Positions 26,533 through 34,951 of a stretch of 56,929 bases of DNA are shown one piece after another (within the stretch, counting starts at the first letter, position 1; every line of letters begins with the position of its first letter). The DNA is from Pseudomonadota bacterium (GTDB taxonomy: Bacteria > Pseudomonadota > Alphaproteobacteria > Sphingomonadales > Sphingomonadaceae): NCBI GenBank assembly GCA_018240895.1, contig JAFEEX010000017.1, positions 755 through 57,683 of the forward strand, read 5' to 3'. Position numbers and translations under genes: made by a program. The notes beneath the pieces were generated by a model. It worked only from the letters and a program-made list of their open reading frames with translations, was not told where the DNA came from and ran no database searches.

Positions 26533-26729
26533 GGTTTTTCCCCTTGATCGTGGTGAACACAGGGATCGGCATTCCTGGGAGGGAGAGAGTGTCGATTTGC
26601 GTTGCTATTTGCTACCTACCGCAATAAGTTTTAAGTTGCAATATAAAACCGTGCATCGCAGCAAAGAATTTTTTGTCGGCCTTCAAGCGCGATTGCGCTA
26701 GGGTCGATCCAGACAAGGGAATTTGACCA

Positions 26730-27239
26730 ATGGGCCATCTGCGCGAACCGCTCAATGATATGCAGAACTGCGGGCTTCCCGCCGCGCTGGAGGTGATGGG
26801 TGAACGCTGGTCATTCATGATCCTGCGCGCCGCGTTCAACCGGCTGCACCACTTTGAAGAATTCCTGAGCGCGCTGGGCATTGCCCGCAATATCCTTTCC
26901 AACCGCCTGGCCCGGCTGGTTGAACACGGGATCATGAAGCGTGAACCCCTGCCCGATGATCGCCGCAAGATCGAATACCGCCTGACCGAAAAGGGGCTGG
27001 ACCTGCTGCCGGCAATGCTGGCGCTGCGCCAGTGGGGCGAAAAGTACAGCGTTGGCGTGCCGAGCAACCCGGTGCTGTGCGACGAGCGTGACGGCCTGCC
27101 GATTGCGCCGATCGGCATCCATGCCCACGACGGGCGGCGGCTTGGCCCCACGGAACTGGAATGGCGCGATCAGGCGGATGTTGCCGCTTCCGTCGCTGAA
27201 GCCGGCAACGCGAAACCGCAGCTTAACGCGCTCGGCTGA
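26730..27239 (+). CDS. HxlR family transcriptional regulator
   Basis: A 169-residue winged-helix regulator. The HxlR core spans residues 10-105 (CGLPAALEVMGERWSFMILR, FEEFLSALGIARNILSNRL, MKREPLPDDRRKIEYRLTEK). This family contains redox- and electrophile-responsive dimers. Cys14 sits where HxlR sensors often carry a redox cysteine. The C-terminal 55 residues are less conserved. No obvious target gene is adjacent, except the divergent small secreted gene at 26188. Confidence 0.9.
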   Translation: MGHLREPLNDMQNCGLPAALEVMGERWSFMILRAAFNRLHHFEEFLSALGIARNILSNRLARLVEHGIMKREPLPDDRRKIEYRLTEKGLDLLPAMLALRQWGEKYSVGVPSNPVLCDERDGLPIAPIGIHAHDGRRLGPTELEWRDQADVAASVAEAGNAKPQLNALG

Positions 27240-27309
27240 TCCCGCAACCAGACACCGTCAAACCCGGATTTGTCTTGCAACCGATTTCAGACGGCTTCAT
27301 TATGCTGCA

Positions 27310-27630
27310 ATGCAACATAGCGAAACCGATACCGTAACCGACCAGCGCAAATTCCTTGAGGCAATCGCCCGGCGGCTGGTTGTCCGCGCCGAATACAACG
27401 GCGCGGCGATGCAGCTTGCCCCGCACCAAATGTTTGAACGGCATGGCGAATTGTTCATCGGCGCGCTCAACATGGACAAGACCTGGCGCAGCGACGAGGA
27501 ACCCCGGCTGGGCTTCTTCAAGCTCAAGGGCTTGTCAAACATCGGAGTGACCGAATCGGAATTCGATCCCCTGCCGCCCCCTGACCCGGCCCTGCCGCGC
27601 GAAACCGATACGATGGTATTTGCGGTTTGA
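27310..27630 (+). CDS. Hypothetical protein, WYL-domain-like
   Basis: A 106-residue acidic protein without signal or membrane segment. The order of features (RRLVVRAEYNGAAMQLAPHQ, then ERHGELFIGALN, then a closing helix and strand) resembles a single WYL domain, usually a ligand-sensing part of larger regulators. Here it stands alone without a helix-turn-helix. The assignment is by pattern only. The ATG at 27310 lacks a clear ribosome-binding site. It is convergent with yifB. Confidence 0.6.
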   Translation: MQHSETDTVTDQRKFLEAIARRLVVRAEYNGAAMQLAPHQMFERHGELFIGALNMDKTWRSDEEPRLGFFKLKGLSNIGVTESEFDPLPPPDPALPRETDTMVFAV

Positions 27631-27649
27631 GGAGAGCGGGATAGGCTCG

Positions 27650-29158
27650 TCAGGCCCGCGGCGCCGTCCGGCGATAGCTCAGCGCTTCGGCGATGTGAAT
27701 CCGCCCCACCCCTTCGCTCCCGGCGAGATCAGCCACCGTGCGCGCCACTCGCAGCATCCGGGTGTAGCCGCGCGCGGACAGGCGCATCGCCTCTGCGGCC
27801 TGGAACAGCAGCTTGCGCCCGGCCTCGTCGGGGGTGGCGTGCAGTTCCAGCAAATCCCCATCGAGTTCGGCGTTGCTGCGCCGGCCCGTCCCTTCAAACC
27901 GGGCGGTCTGGACCCGGCGCGCTGCGGCGACGCGGGCGGCCACTTCGGCGCTGCCTTCGCTGGGCGGTGGCAAGGCCAGGTCGGCGGCGCTGACCGGGTC
28001 AACCTCTACGTGCAGGTCGATCCGGTCGAGCAGCGGGCCGGAAACCTTTGACTGGTAATCGGCGGCGCAGCGCGGCGCACGACTGCAGCTCAGCGCCGGG
28101 TCGCCCAGATGGCCGCAGCGGCATGGGTTCATGGCCGCAATCAACTGCACCCGCGCCGGGAAGGTAACGTGCGCATTGGCGCGGGCGACATCGACCACTC
28201 CGGTTTCAAGCGGCTGGCGCAGCGAATCGAGCACGGCGCGCTGGAATTCCGGCAGTTCGTCAAGGAACAACACGCCAAGGTGCGCCAAACTCACCTCACC
28301 CGGGCGCACCCGCAGCCCCCCGCCGGTCAACGCCGCCATCGACGCTGAATGATGTGGTGAGCGGAAGGGGCGGGCGCGGCTGATCCGCCCATCCTCAAGC
28401 GTACCCGCGACTGACGCCACCATCGATACCTCAAGCGCCTCTGCGGCGGTCAGATCGGGCAGGATCCCCGGCAGACACGAAGCGAGCAGCGACTTGCCCG
28501 CGCCCGGTGGCCCGATCATCAGCAGGTTGTGGCCGCCCGCCGCTGCGATTTCCAGCGCGCGCTTGGCGGTTTCCTGCCCCTTGACCTGCCGGAGATCCGG
28601 GCCAAAGCCGGGCGCCTCGGCCTCACCCGGCACCGGCGGGGACAGTTGCTGAGTGCCCTTGAGGTGATTGAGCAGGCTGACCAGATCGGGCGCGGCAACC
28701 ACCGCCACCCCGCTGGCCCAGCTTGCTTCCGATCCCTGCGCAGCCGGGCATACCAGCCCCTTGCCCGCCTGCGCCGCATGAAGCGCGGCAAGCAGGACGC
28801 CGGGCGTAGGCACGATCCTGCCATCCAGCGCCAGTTCGCCCACCGCAACGTAATCAGCCAGCTGCTCGGCATCGGTCACTCCCATCGCCGCCAGCAGCGC
28901 CAGCGCGATCGGCAAGTCATAGTGCGAGCCTTCCTTGGGCAGGTCCGCAGGGGAGAGATTGATAGTGATCCGTTTGGGCGGAAGCGACAGCCCCATGGAG
29001 GCAAGCGCGGCGTGTACCCGTTCGCGGCTTTCATTCACCGCCTTGTCCGGCAGGCCGACCAGGTTGAACCGCGGCATTCCCGGGGCGATCTGGCACTGCA
29101 CCTCAACCCCGCGCGCCTCCAGCCCGAGATAGGCAACCGTCGATACCAGCGCAACCAA
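27650..29158 (-). CDS. YifB family Mg-chelatase-like AAA ATPase
   Basis: A 502-residue ComM/YifB-type ATPase; ComM relatives are branch-migration helicases in natural transformation. The N-terminal Lon-protease-like domain starts LVALVSTVAYLGLEARGVEV. The AAA domain has Walker A GPPGAGKSLLA near residue 214 and Walker B GVLFLDELPEF. A C-terminal Mg-chelatase-type domain follows NPCRCGHLGDP. The start must be a TTG at 29158: it fits the conserved N-terminus and follows GGGGGCT, and the only upstream ATGs give non-conserved extensions overlapping the divergent gene. Confidence 0.92.
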   Translation of the reverse strand: MVALVSTVAYLGLEARGVEVQCQIAPGMPRFNLVGLPDKAVNESRERVHAALASMGLSLPPKRITINLSPADLPKEGSHYDLPIALALLAAMGVTDAEQLADYVAVGELALDGRIVPTPGVLLAALHAAQAGKGLVCPAAQGSEASWASGVAVVAAPDLVSLLNHLKGTQQLSPPVPGEAEAPGFGPDLRQVKGQETAKRALEIAAAGGHNLLMIGPPGAGKSLLASCLPGILPDLTAAEALEVSMVASVAGTLEDGRISRARPFRSPHHSASMAALTGGGLRVRPGEVSLAHLGVLFLDELPEFQRAVLDSLRQPLETGVVDVARANAHVTFPARVQLIAAMNPCRCGHLGDPALSCSRAPRCAADYQSKVSGPLLDRIDLHVEVDPVSAADLALPPPSEGSAEVAARVAAARRVQTARFEGTGRRSNAELDGDLLELHATPDEAGRKLLFQAAEAMRLSARGYTRMLRVARTVADLAGSEGVGRIHIAEALSYRRTAPRA

Positions 29159-29303
29159 ACCAGCCCCCGAAACTTTCCCGCAATTACCGCGTGATGGCGA
29201 AGCGCCCGTCCGCTGTCGAGTGGGCAGGTACAAATTTGGCGATAACCCTATCTTTACCCTTGGCATTGGTGATCCGGTAAAGCGGTTTGGGCGATTAAGG
29301 GCC

Positions 29304-29987
29304 ATGCGCCGCTTCCTTGCCATCCTGCTGCCGCTGCTGACCCTGACCGCCACTCCGGTCATGGCCCGCGACAGCGTGGTGGAAACGGTGGAGACGGTGG
29401 AAGAGACTGCCTACGTCTCGCAGGGCGGATCGGAACGGTTCGTGTCCGCCCAGCCGGCTGCCTTGCCGCAGGGGATCGCTCACTTCGGGCCGTTCCGGGT
29501 GCTTGATGCCACCCGGGCGGCGCTTGTCGATGTGACCGATGCAGGCAGTCCGGCCCAGTTCGACGCCATGCTCAAAGCCTATCCCGGGATCGAGATGATC
29601 GAGATGATCGAATGCCCCGGGACCGAAGATGACCGCGCCAACCTCCGGCTGGGCCGGATGATCCATACCAGGGGGATCATCACTCACGTGCCCGCCGGAG
29701 GTTCGGTGCGGTCCGGCGGGGTTGAGCTGTTTCTGGCCGGGCGTCAGCGGATCGCCGACGACGGGGCCGAATTCGCGGTCCATTCGTGGGAGGACGAGGA
29801 CGGGCGCGAAGCCGGGGACTATCCCGCCGATGCCCCCGAAAACCGGGCCTATACCGATTACTATCAGGACATGGGAATGACCGCACAGCAGGCCAGCGCG
29901 TTTTACGCGATGACCAATTCGGTGCCCTTTTCCAGCGCCAAGTGGTTGACGGCGAAGGACATGGGGCAATGGGTGCGGCTGAACTGA
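29304..29987 (+). CDS. Exported COG3904-like (ClpP/crotonase-fold) protein
   Basis: A 227-residue protein with a signal peptide cleaved near VMA (about residue 21). The domain order resembles COG3904 periplasmic proteins: a strand ending IEMIECPGTEDDRANL, GRMIHTRGIITHVPAG, RSGGVELFLAGRQR, and GAEFAVHSW. In the usual family the third element carries a CxSAC-like turn; here it is RSGGVELF. It is unclear whether it is a peptidase. The start at 29304 was chosen for the signal peptide. It is divergent from yifB (145 bp). Confidence 0.65.
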   Translation: MRRFLAILLPLLTLTATPVMARDSVVETVETVEETAYVSQGGSERFVSAQPAALPQGIAHFGPFRVLDATRAALVDVTDAGSPAQFDAMLKAYPGIEMIEMIECPGTEDDRANLRLGRMIHTRGIITHVPAGGSVRSGGVELFLAGRQRIADDGAEFAVHSWEDEDGREAGDYPADAPENRAYTDYYQDMGMTAQQASAFYAMTNSVPFSSAKWLTAKDMGQWVRLN

Positions 29988-30009
29988 AGCGTTGACGGCC
30001 GTTCGCGGC

Positions 30010-30038
30010 TTGACTCATTCCATCACCTCACGTAACGG
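30010..30038 (+). promoter_or_regulatory. rpmH promoter
   Basis: TTGACT at 30010-30015 and TAACGG at 30033-30038 have a 17-bp spacer, identical in both boxes and spacing to the rpmJ promoter. Transcription would begin near 30045, leaving a leader of about 60 nt with a terminator-like hairpin. Confidence 0.65.
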
Positions 30039-30055
30039 CGCGCCTCTGGAATTCA

Positions 30056-30080
30056 GCCGCCTTCGCGGGCGGCATTTTTT
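30056..30080 (+). terminator. Intrinsic-terminator-like hairpin in the rpmH leader
   Basis: GCCGCC and GGCGGC pair around TTCGCG and are followed by A and six T (30075-30080), the form of a Rho-independent terminator. It lies after the predicted rpmH promoter and 25 bp before the rpmH ATG. It could end transcription of the COG3904-like gene, attenuate rpmH, or do both. Confidence 0.7.
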
Positions 30081-30104
30081 GTTTCGAGATTGAAGGTTTC
30101 CACC

Positions 30105-30239
30105 ATGAAGCGCACTTTTCAGCCCAGCCGCCTCGTCCGCGCCCGCCGCCACGGCTTCCGCGCCCGCACGGCCACCGTCGGCGGCCGCAAGGTGCTGCGC
30201 GCCCGCCGCGCCCGCGGCCGCAAGAAGCTGTCTGCCTGA
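30105..30239 (+). CDS. rpmH: 50S ribosomal protein L34
   Basis: A 44-residue basic protein ([44 protein letters not shown]) matching L34 over its whole length. It starts the conserved rpmH-rnpA-yidD-yidC-engB cluster. AAGG lies upstream. rnpA starts 7 bp after the stop. Confidence 0.97.
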   Translation: MKRTFQPSRLVRARRHGFRARTATVGGRKVLRARRARGRKKLSA

Positions 30240-30246
30240 GATTGAA

Positions 30247-30618
30247 GTGAAGCCGTCCGTCCTTTCGCGGCGGGCTGACTTCCTTGCCGCAAACCGGGGC
30301 CTGCGCGTGGCGCGCCCCGGTTTTGTGTTGTTGGTGAACCCCAACGGCGGCGATGCGATGCGCTATGGCATTACCGTTACCAAGAAGATCGGCAATGCAG
30401 TGGTCCGCAACCGGATGAAACGCCGGTTCCGCGCACTGCTGCGCGAATTGTTGCCCCAACAGGGCATTGCCAGCGCCGATCACGTGCTGATCGGCCGCGA
30501 AACCGGAATCGAGCGGGACTTTGGCAAATTGCGTGAGGAGCTGGCCATGGCCCTGTCCCGCGCCGCTCAGGGCAAGGGCGATCCGCCCCGCAAAAATGTG
30601 CCGCGGAAGCGGCGGTGA
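30247..30618 (+). CDS. rnpA: Ribonuclease P protein component
   Basis: A 123-residue basic protein subunit of RNase P, which binds the catalytic RNA and helps mature tRNA 5' ends. The RNR signature is [20 protein letters not shown], preceded by [10 protein letters not shown]. The start is a GTG at 30247. The C-terminus is lysine/arginine-rich. It overlaps yidD by 4 bp (GTGA). Confidence 0.95.
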   Translation: MKPSVLSRRADFLAANRGLRVARPGFVLLVNPNGGDAMRYGITVTKKIGNAVVRNRMKRRFRALLRELLPQQGIASADHVLIGRETGIERDFGKLREELAMALSRAAQGKGDPPRKNVPRKRR

Positions 30619-30824
30619 AGCGTCTGTTGATCCTGATCGCACGCGGCTGGCAGCTTGGCCCGTCGCGAATCCTGCCGCCGAGTTGCCGGTTCGCCCCGTC
30701 CTGTTCGCAATATGCGATCGAAGCGCTGCAGAAACATGGCGCGATTAAGGGTAGCTGGCTGGCGACGAAGCGTATATTGCGCTGCCATCCGTGGGGCGGC
30801 CACGGCTATGATCCGGTGCCCTGA
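30615..30824 (+). CDS. yidD: Membrane protein insertion efficiency factor YidD
   Basis: A 69-residue amphipathic, membrane-associated protein that assists YidC-dependent insertion. The signature [16 protein letters not shown] and the ending [15 protein letters not shown] are typical. The GTG start overlaps the rnpA stop, so translation is coupled. yidC follows after 85 bp. Confidence 0.95.
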   Translation: MKRLLILIARGWQLGPSRILPPSCRFAPSCSQYAIEALQKHGAIKGSWLATKRILRCHPWGGHGYDPVP

Positions 30825-30909
30825 CGGGCGGGAACGCTTGATCTCAACCCATCCTTCCCCATTTGACCTGCCTTAACATCCGGCCTGATAGAACAACAGG
30901 GACGCCTTC

Positions 30910-32700
30910 GTGGACAAGACCAATACGCGCAACATGATCCTGGCCCTGGTGCTGACAGTGCTGCTGCTGTTCGGCTGGGAGGCAGGGGTGCGCCACTTCT
31001 ATCCCCAGGCGAACACGCCGCAGCCCGCACCGACCGCGACGGCAGCGGCTTCATCCGCGCCGGGCGCCCCCAGCGCCGATCCAGCGGCCAGCGGCAAGCC
31101 AACCCGCGAAGGCGGCCTGATGAGCGAGGCTGACAAGGCGCTGGAGGCGAAAGACCTGCAAACCGCGCTTAACCCCGCGGGCCGCGTGGCAATCGCCGCA
31201 CCGGGCCTGTCCGGTTCGCTTAACCTGACGGGCGGCGTGGTCGATGATCTGACGCTGAATCACCACACCGCCAGCGTTGAAAAGAACAGCGGGCCGCAGC
31301 GCATATTCTCCCCCGCAGGCACCCCGGCGCAGCAGCTTGCCCAGTTCGGGTTCCTGGGTAACGGCGTGGCCGCGCCCAATGCCGGAACGGTGTGGACCGC
31401 CCCCGCCGGGGCCAGGCTGACCCCGCAAAGCCCGGTGACGCTGACCTGGGCCAACGGCGCCGGGCAGACCTATAGCCTGACCTACGCGATCGACGATGCC
31501 TATATGATCACGGTCAAGCAGGCGGTGACCAACGCCGGCACCGCGCCGGTTTCGGTCAAACCCATCGCCCTGCTGAGCCGCACTGACAAGACCGCCAGCC
31601 TTGATAGCTGGAACGTCCATTCCGGGCCGTTTGGCACCTTTGACGGTACGGTCAGTTTCAGTCCCAATTACAAGGACGTGCTGAAGGACGGGCAGATCGC
31701 CAACGCCGGCAAGACCGACTGGGTCGGCTTTACCGACATCTATTGGATGGCAACGCTGATCCCCGATGCCGCCGGCGCGACCAGCACTTTTCGGGCGATG
31801 GGCGGCGGGATTTACCGCGCGGACCTGACCTATGGCGATGCCATGGTCGCCCCGGGCCAGACACTGGCGCGCACCACCCGGCTGTTCGCCGGGGCCAAGG
31901 AATCAACCGTGCTCGACAAGTACGAGGCGGCGGGGATTCCGCACTTTGGCCTGGCGATTGACTGGGGCTGGTTCCGCTGGTTCGAAAAGCCGATCTTCTG
32001 GTTGCTCAAATCGCTGTTCGGCCTGGCGGGCAACTTTGGCGTGGCGATCATCCTGCTGACCCTGATCGTGCGCGGGGTGATGTTCCCGATTGCCCAGCGC
32101 CAGTTCGCCTCCATGGCGGCAATGCGCGCGATCCAGCCCAAGATGAAGGCGCTGCAGGACCGTTACAAGGATGACCGGGCCAAGCAGCAGGAAGAGATCA
32201 TGAAGCTGTACAAGCAAGAGGGCGTCAACCCGCTTGCCGGATGCTTGCCGATCTTCCTGCAGATCCCGGTGTTCTTCGCGCTGTACAAGGTGCTGATCCT
32301 GGCGGTGGAGATGCGCCACCAGCCTTTCGTGCTGTGGATCAAGGATTTGTCCGCGCCCGATCCGCTGCACATCCTCAACCTGTTTGGTCTGCTCAATTTC
32401 ACCCCGCCGGCCTTCCTGGGGATCGGCGTGCTGGCGCTGCTGCTGGGCATCACCATGTATTTCCAGTTCAAGCTGAACCCGGCGCAGATGGACCCCGCGC
32501 AGCAACAGGTGTTCGCAATCATGCCGTGGATGATGATGTTCATCATGGCGCCGTTTGCCGCAGGGCTGCTCATTTACTGGATCACCTCCAATGTGCTGAC
32601 CATTGCCCAGCAAGCCTATCTCTATTCGCGACATCCGCAATTGAAGGCCCAGGCCGACAAGGATGCCGCCGATTCCAAGCGGGCCAAGGCGCGGGAGTGA
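30910..32700 (+). CDS. yidC: Membrane protein insertase YidC
   Basis: A 596-residue inner-membrane insertase (Oxa1 family) that works alone or with SecYEG. An N-terminal helix (residues 8-24) is followed by a large periplasmic beta-sandwich domain (about 50-340) with an Ala/Pro/Ser-rich linker at its start. The conserved five-helix core begins about residue 365 (FGVAIILLTLIVRGVMFPIA, NPLAGCLPIFLQIPVFFALY). The start is a GTG at 30910. The conserved Arg of the hydrophilic groove is in IVRGVMFP. engB follows 4 bp later. Confidence 0.96.
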   Translation: MDKTNTRNMILALVLTVLLLFGWEAGVRHFYPQANTPQPAPTATAAASSAPGAPSADPAASGKPTREGGLMSEADKALEAKDLQTALNPAGRVAIAAPGLSGSLNLTGGVVDDLTLNHHTASVEKNSGPQRIFSPAGTPAQQLAQFGFLGNGVAAPNAGTVWTAPAGARLTPQSPVTLTWANGAGQTYSLTYAIDDAYMITVKQAVTNAGTAPVSVKPIALLSRTDKTASLDSWNVHSGPFGTFDGTVSFSPNYKDVLKDGQIANAGKTDWVGFTDIYWMATLIPDAAGATSTFRAMGGGIYRADLTYGDAMVAPGQTLARTTRLFAGAKESTVLDKYEAAGIPHFGLAIDWGWFRWFEKPIFWLLKSLFGLAGNFGVAIILLTLIVRGVMFPIAQRQFASMAAMRAIQPKMKALQDRYKDDRAKQQEEIMKLYKQEGVNPLAGCLPIFLQIPVFFALYKVLILAVEMRHQPFVLWIKDLSAPDPLHILNLFGLLNFTPPAFLGIGVLALLLGITMYFQFKLNPAQMDPAQQQVFAIMPWMMMFIMAPFAAGLLIYWITSNVLTIAQQAYLYSRHPQLKAQADKDAADSKRAKARE

Positions 32701-32704
32701 AGCG

Positions 32705-33343
32705 ATGGAACCGGACGACGCCCTCGCCGAACAGGCCCGCCGCCTGTTTGCGGGCCGCGTGGAGTTTTTGAAAAGCGCCCCGGCGCTGAAATTCCTGCCC
32801 GATCCGGATTTCCCCGAACTGGCCTTTGCCGGACGATCCAACGTGGGCAAGAGCAGCCTGATCAACGCGGTCACCGGGCGCAAGGCGATTGCCCGCGCCT
32901 CGGTAACGCCGGGGCGGACGCAGGAACTCAATTTCTTTGAGGTTGGCGATCCCGCCGTTCTGCGCCTGGTCGACATGCCCGGCTATGGCTATGCCAAGGC
33001 CCCGCCCAAGGTGGTGGAGGCATGGAAGCGGCTGGTGCGCGATTTCCTGCGCGGGCGGCAGGTGCTGAAACGGGCATTGGTGCTGATCGACAGCCGCCAC
33101 GGCATCAAGGACGTTGACCGCGAGATGATGCAGATGCTGGACGAGGCCGCGGTGGGATACCGGCTGGTCCTGACCAAGGCGGACAAGATCAAAGCGAGCG
33201 AGCTGGACGCGGTAATCGCGTCAACCCAGGCAGAGGCACGCAAACATTCCGCAGCCTATCCGGTGATCCACGTCACCTCCGCAGAAAAAGGCATGGGCAT
33301 CGCGGATCTGCGCGCCGCGATCCTTGAGGATGCTTCGCTCTAA
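32705..33343 (+). CDS. engB: Ribosome biogenesis GTPase EngB (YsxC/YihA)
   Basis: A 212-residue GTPase needed for late 50S subunit assembly. G1 is GRSNVGKSSL, G2 the Thr in SVTPGRTQ, G3 DMPGYGYA, G4 TKAD, and G5 the TSAEKG region. The ATG at 32705 follows GGGAGTGAAG. It overlaps the convergent trmL by 4 bp at the 3' end. Confidence 0.95.
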   Translation: MEPDDALAEQARRLFAGRVEFLKSAPALKFLPDPDFPELAFAGRSNVGKSSLINAVTGRKAIARASVTPGRTQELNFFEVGDPAVLRLVDMPGYGYAKAPPKVVEAWKRLVRDFLRGRQVLKRALVLIDSRHGIKDVDREMMQMLDEAAVGYRLVLTKADKIKASELDAVIASTQAEARKHSAAYPVIHVTSAEKGMGIADLRAAILEDASL

Positions 33344-33792
33344 CCCGGCAGAGTTCCGGTCTGCCGCAACGCTTCGCCCAGGGTCAGCGCCGCGGCGGTG
33401 GCAAGGTTGAGTGATCTTACCTCCGCGCGGATCGGCAGACGTAGCCGGGCATCGACGCTTGCCGCCACGTCAGCGGGTACACCCGCACTTTCCTTGCCAA
33501 GCAACAATACGTCATCGGGCGCGTAAGCGAAATCGTAGGCCGACTGGCTGGCCTTGGTGGTCAGCAGCAAGACCCGCCGTCCCTCAACCGTGCGCCGAAA
33601 TGCGGCAAAACTGTCATGCCGGGCAAGGCTGACGTGATCGATATAGTCCATCGCCGTACGCCGTACCCGCCGGTCATCCCATACAAACCCCAGCGGTTCG
33701 ATCAGATCGACAGCAACGCCCAGACACGCGCCCAGACGCATCACCGCGCCGACATTCTGGGCGATTTCCGGTTCATAGAGTGCAATGCGCAT
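33340..33792 (-). CDS. trmL: tRNA (cytidine(34)-2'-O)-methyltransferase TrmL
   Basis: A 150-residue SPOUT-fold methyltransferase that 2'-O-methylates the wobble base of certain leucine tRNAs. Family motifs are RIALYEPEIAQNVGAVMRLG, LLLGKESAGVP, and the knot-forming RSLNLATAAALTLGEALRQ. The ATG at 33792 gives the standard N-terminus. It lies 7 bp downstream of the VOC gene on the same strand. Confidence 0.93.
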   Translation of the reverse strand: MRIALYEPEIAQNVGAVMRLGACLGVAVDLIEPLGFVWDDRRVRRTAMDYIDHVSLARHDSFAAFRRTVEGRRVLLLTTKASQSAYDFAYAPDDVLLLGKESAGVPADVAASVDARLRLPIRAEVRSLNLATAAALTLGEALRQTGTLPG

Positions 33793-33799
33793 CACCGGC

Positions 33800-34219
33800 T
33801 TACCGCGCGAACAACTGACCAAGATCGGCAAAGGCCTTCATCTCTATCGCATTGCCGCTGGGGTCACGGAAGAACATCGTCGCCTGTTCGCCCGCCTGCC
33901 CCCTGAAGCGGACGTGGGGTTCAATCTCGAACGCGGTTCCCGCCGCCGTCAGGCGATCGGCAAGGGCCTGCCAGTCCGCCATTTCCAGCACGATGCCGAA
34001 ATGCGGCACCGGTACCCCGTGCCCATCGACCGGATTTTTGCCGGCATCCCGCGCCGCCTGGCCGGTGCAGTGCGCAACAATCTGATGGCCAAAGAAATCA
34101 AAATCAATCCACTGGTCTGATGATCGCCCCTCCGCGCAGCCCATCACCCCGCCCCAGAAGGTGCGCGCTTCAGCCAGATCACGCACCGGAAAGGCAAGAT
34201 GGAACGGGCGCAGGGCCAT
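33800..34219 (-). CDS. VOC superfamily (glyoxalase-like) protein
   Basis: A 139-residue protein with two beta-alpha-beta-beta-beta modules. The start PFHLAFPVRDLAEARTFWGG holds the first metal-ligand His; HFGIVLEMADWQAL and FFRDPSGNAIEMK provide further His/Glu ligands of the VOC fold. This superfamily includes glyoxalases, dioxygenases and resistance proteins, and the reaction cannot be assigned. It is divergent from the GST gene and in line with trmL. Confidence 0.88.
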   Translation of the reverse strand: MALRPFHLAFPVRDLAEARTFWGGVMGCAEGRSSDQWIDFDFFGHQIVAHCTGQAARDAGKNPVDGHGVPVPHFGIVLEMADWQALADRLTAAGTAFEIEPHVRFRGQAGEQATMFFRDPSGNAIEMKAFADLGQLFAR

Positions 34220-34274
34220 TACAGTATCCTTGTTCAGACTCGACAGGCAAAAAGTGAACGTCTAGCCCCGCACC

Positions 34275-34943
34275 ATGATGAAGCTGATCCTTGGGAACAA
34301 GAACTATTCAAGCTGGTCGCTGCGGGGCTGGCTGGCGGCGAAGCAATCCGGCCTGCCCTTTGAAGAGATCATGGTGCCGCTTTACGGCGATGACTGGGAT
34401 CTGCGCAAAAAGGAGCATGAGGAAATCGCGCCGTCATCGGGCAAGGTTCCGGTGCTGTGGGACGGCGAAGCGGTGGTCTGGGACAGTGTCGCGATTCTGG
34501 AATATCTGGCCGACAAGGTCGGGCGGGACCGGTTCTGGCCCAAGGCCGATGATGCCCGGGCCATGGCCCGGTCAATGGTTGCGGAAATGCACAGTTCCTA
34601 TGCCGCGCTGCGCAGCGAATGCCCCATGAACATTCGCCGCCGGGTGCCGCGCGCGACGATCAGCGAAGGGGCCAAGGCCGACATCGTCCGCATCCTGACC
34701 CTGTGGGCTGAAGCCCGCGCGCGGTTTGGGCAAGGCGGGCCATTCCTGTTCGGCACCTTCAGCGCGGCAGACATCATCTATGCCCCGGTGGTCAGTCGTT
34801 TCATCAGCTATGGCATCGGCGTGCCGGGCTTTGCCCTGGCCTATATGGAAGCGGTGTGGGAGCACGAATGGCTTCAGGCCTGGGTGGCCGCCGCCGAATC
34901 CGAGGATTGGGTGATCGAACAGTTCGATGCCGGGCCGGCCTGA
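34275..34943 (+). CDS. Glutathione S-transferase family protein
   Basis: A 222-residue GST. The N-terminal thioredoxin-like domain has the catalytic-region NYSSWSLRG (Ser near residues 12-15) and the glutathione-binding GKVPVLWDGEAVVWDSVAIL with its cis-Pro and Asp-Ser. An all-helical C-terminal domain follows (GTFSAADIIYAPVVSRF). The substrate is unknown. An ATG three bases downstream is an equally good start. Confidence 0.92.
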   Translation: MMKLILGNKNYSSWSLRGWLAAKQSGLPFEEIMVPLYGDDWDLRKKEHEEIAPSSGKVPVLWDGEAVVWDSVAILEYLADKVGRDRFWPKADDARAMARSMVAEMHSSYAALRSECPMNIRRRVPRATISEGAKADIVRILTLWAEARARFGQGGPFLFGTFSAADIIYAPVVSRFISYGIGVPGFALAYMEAVWEHEWLQAWVAAAESEDWVIEQFDAGPA

Positions 34944-34951
34944 CCCCAGGG

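Noticed and set aside
31903-32976. Antisense open frame spanning yidC and engB
   Set aside because: It crosses two well-supported genes and has shadow-like composition.
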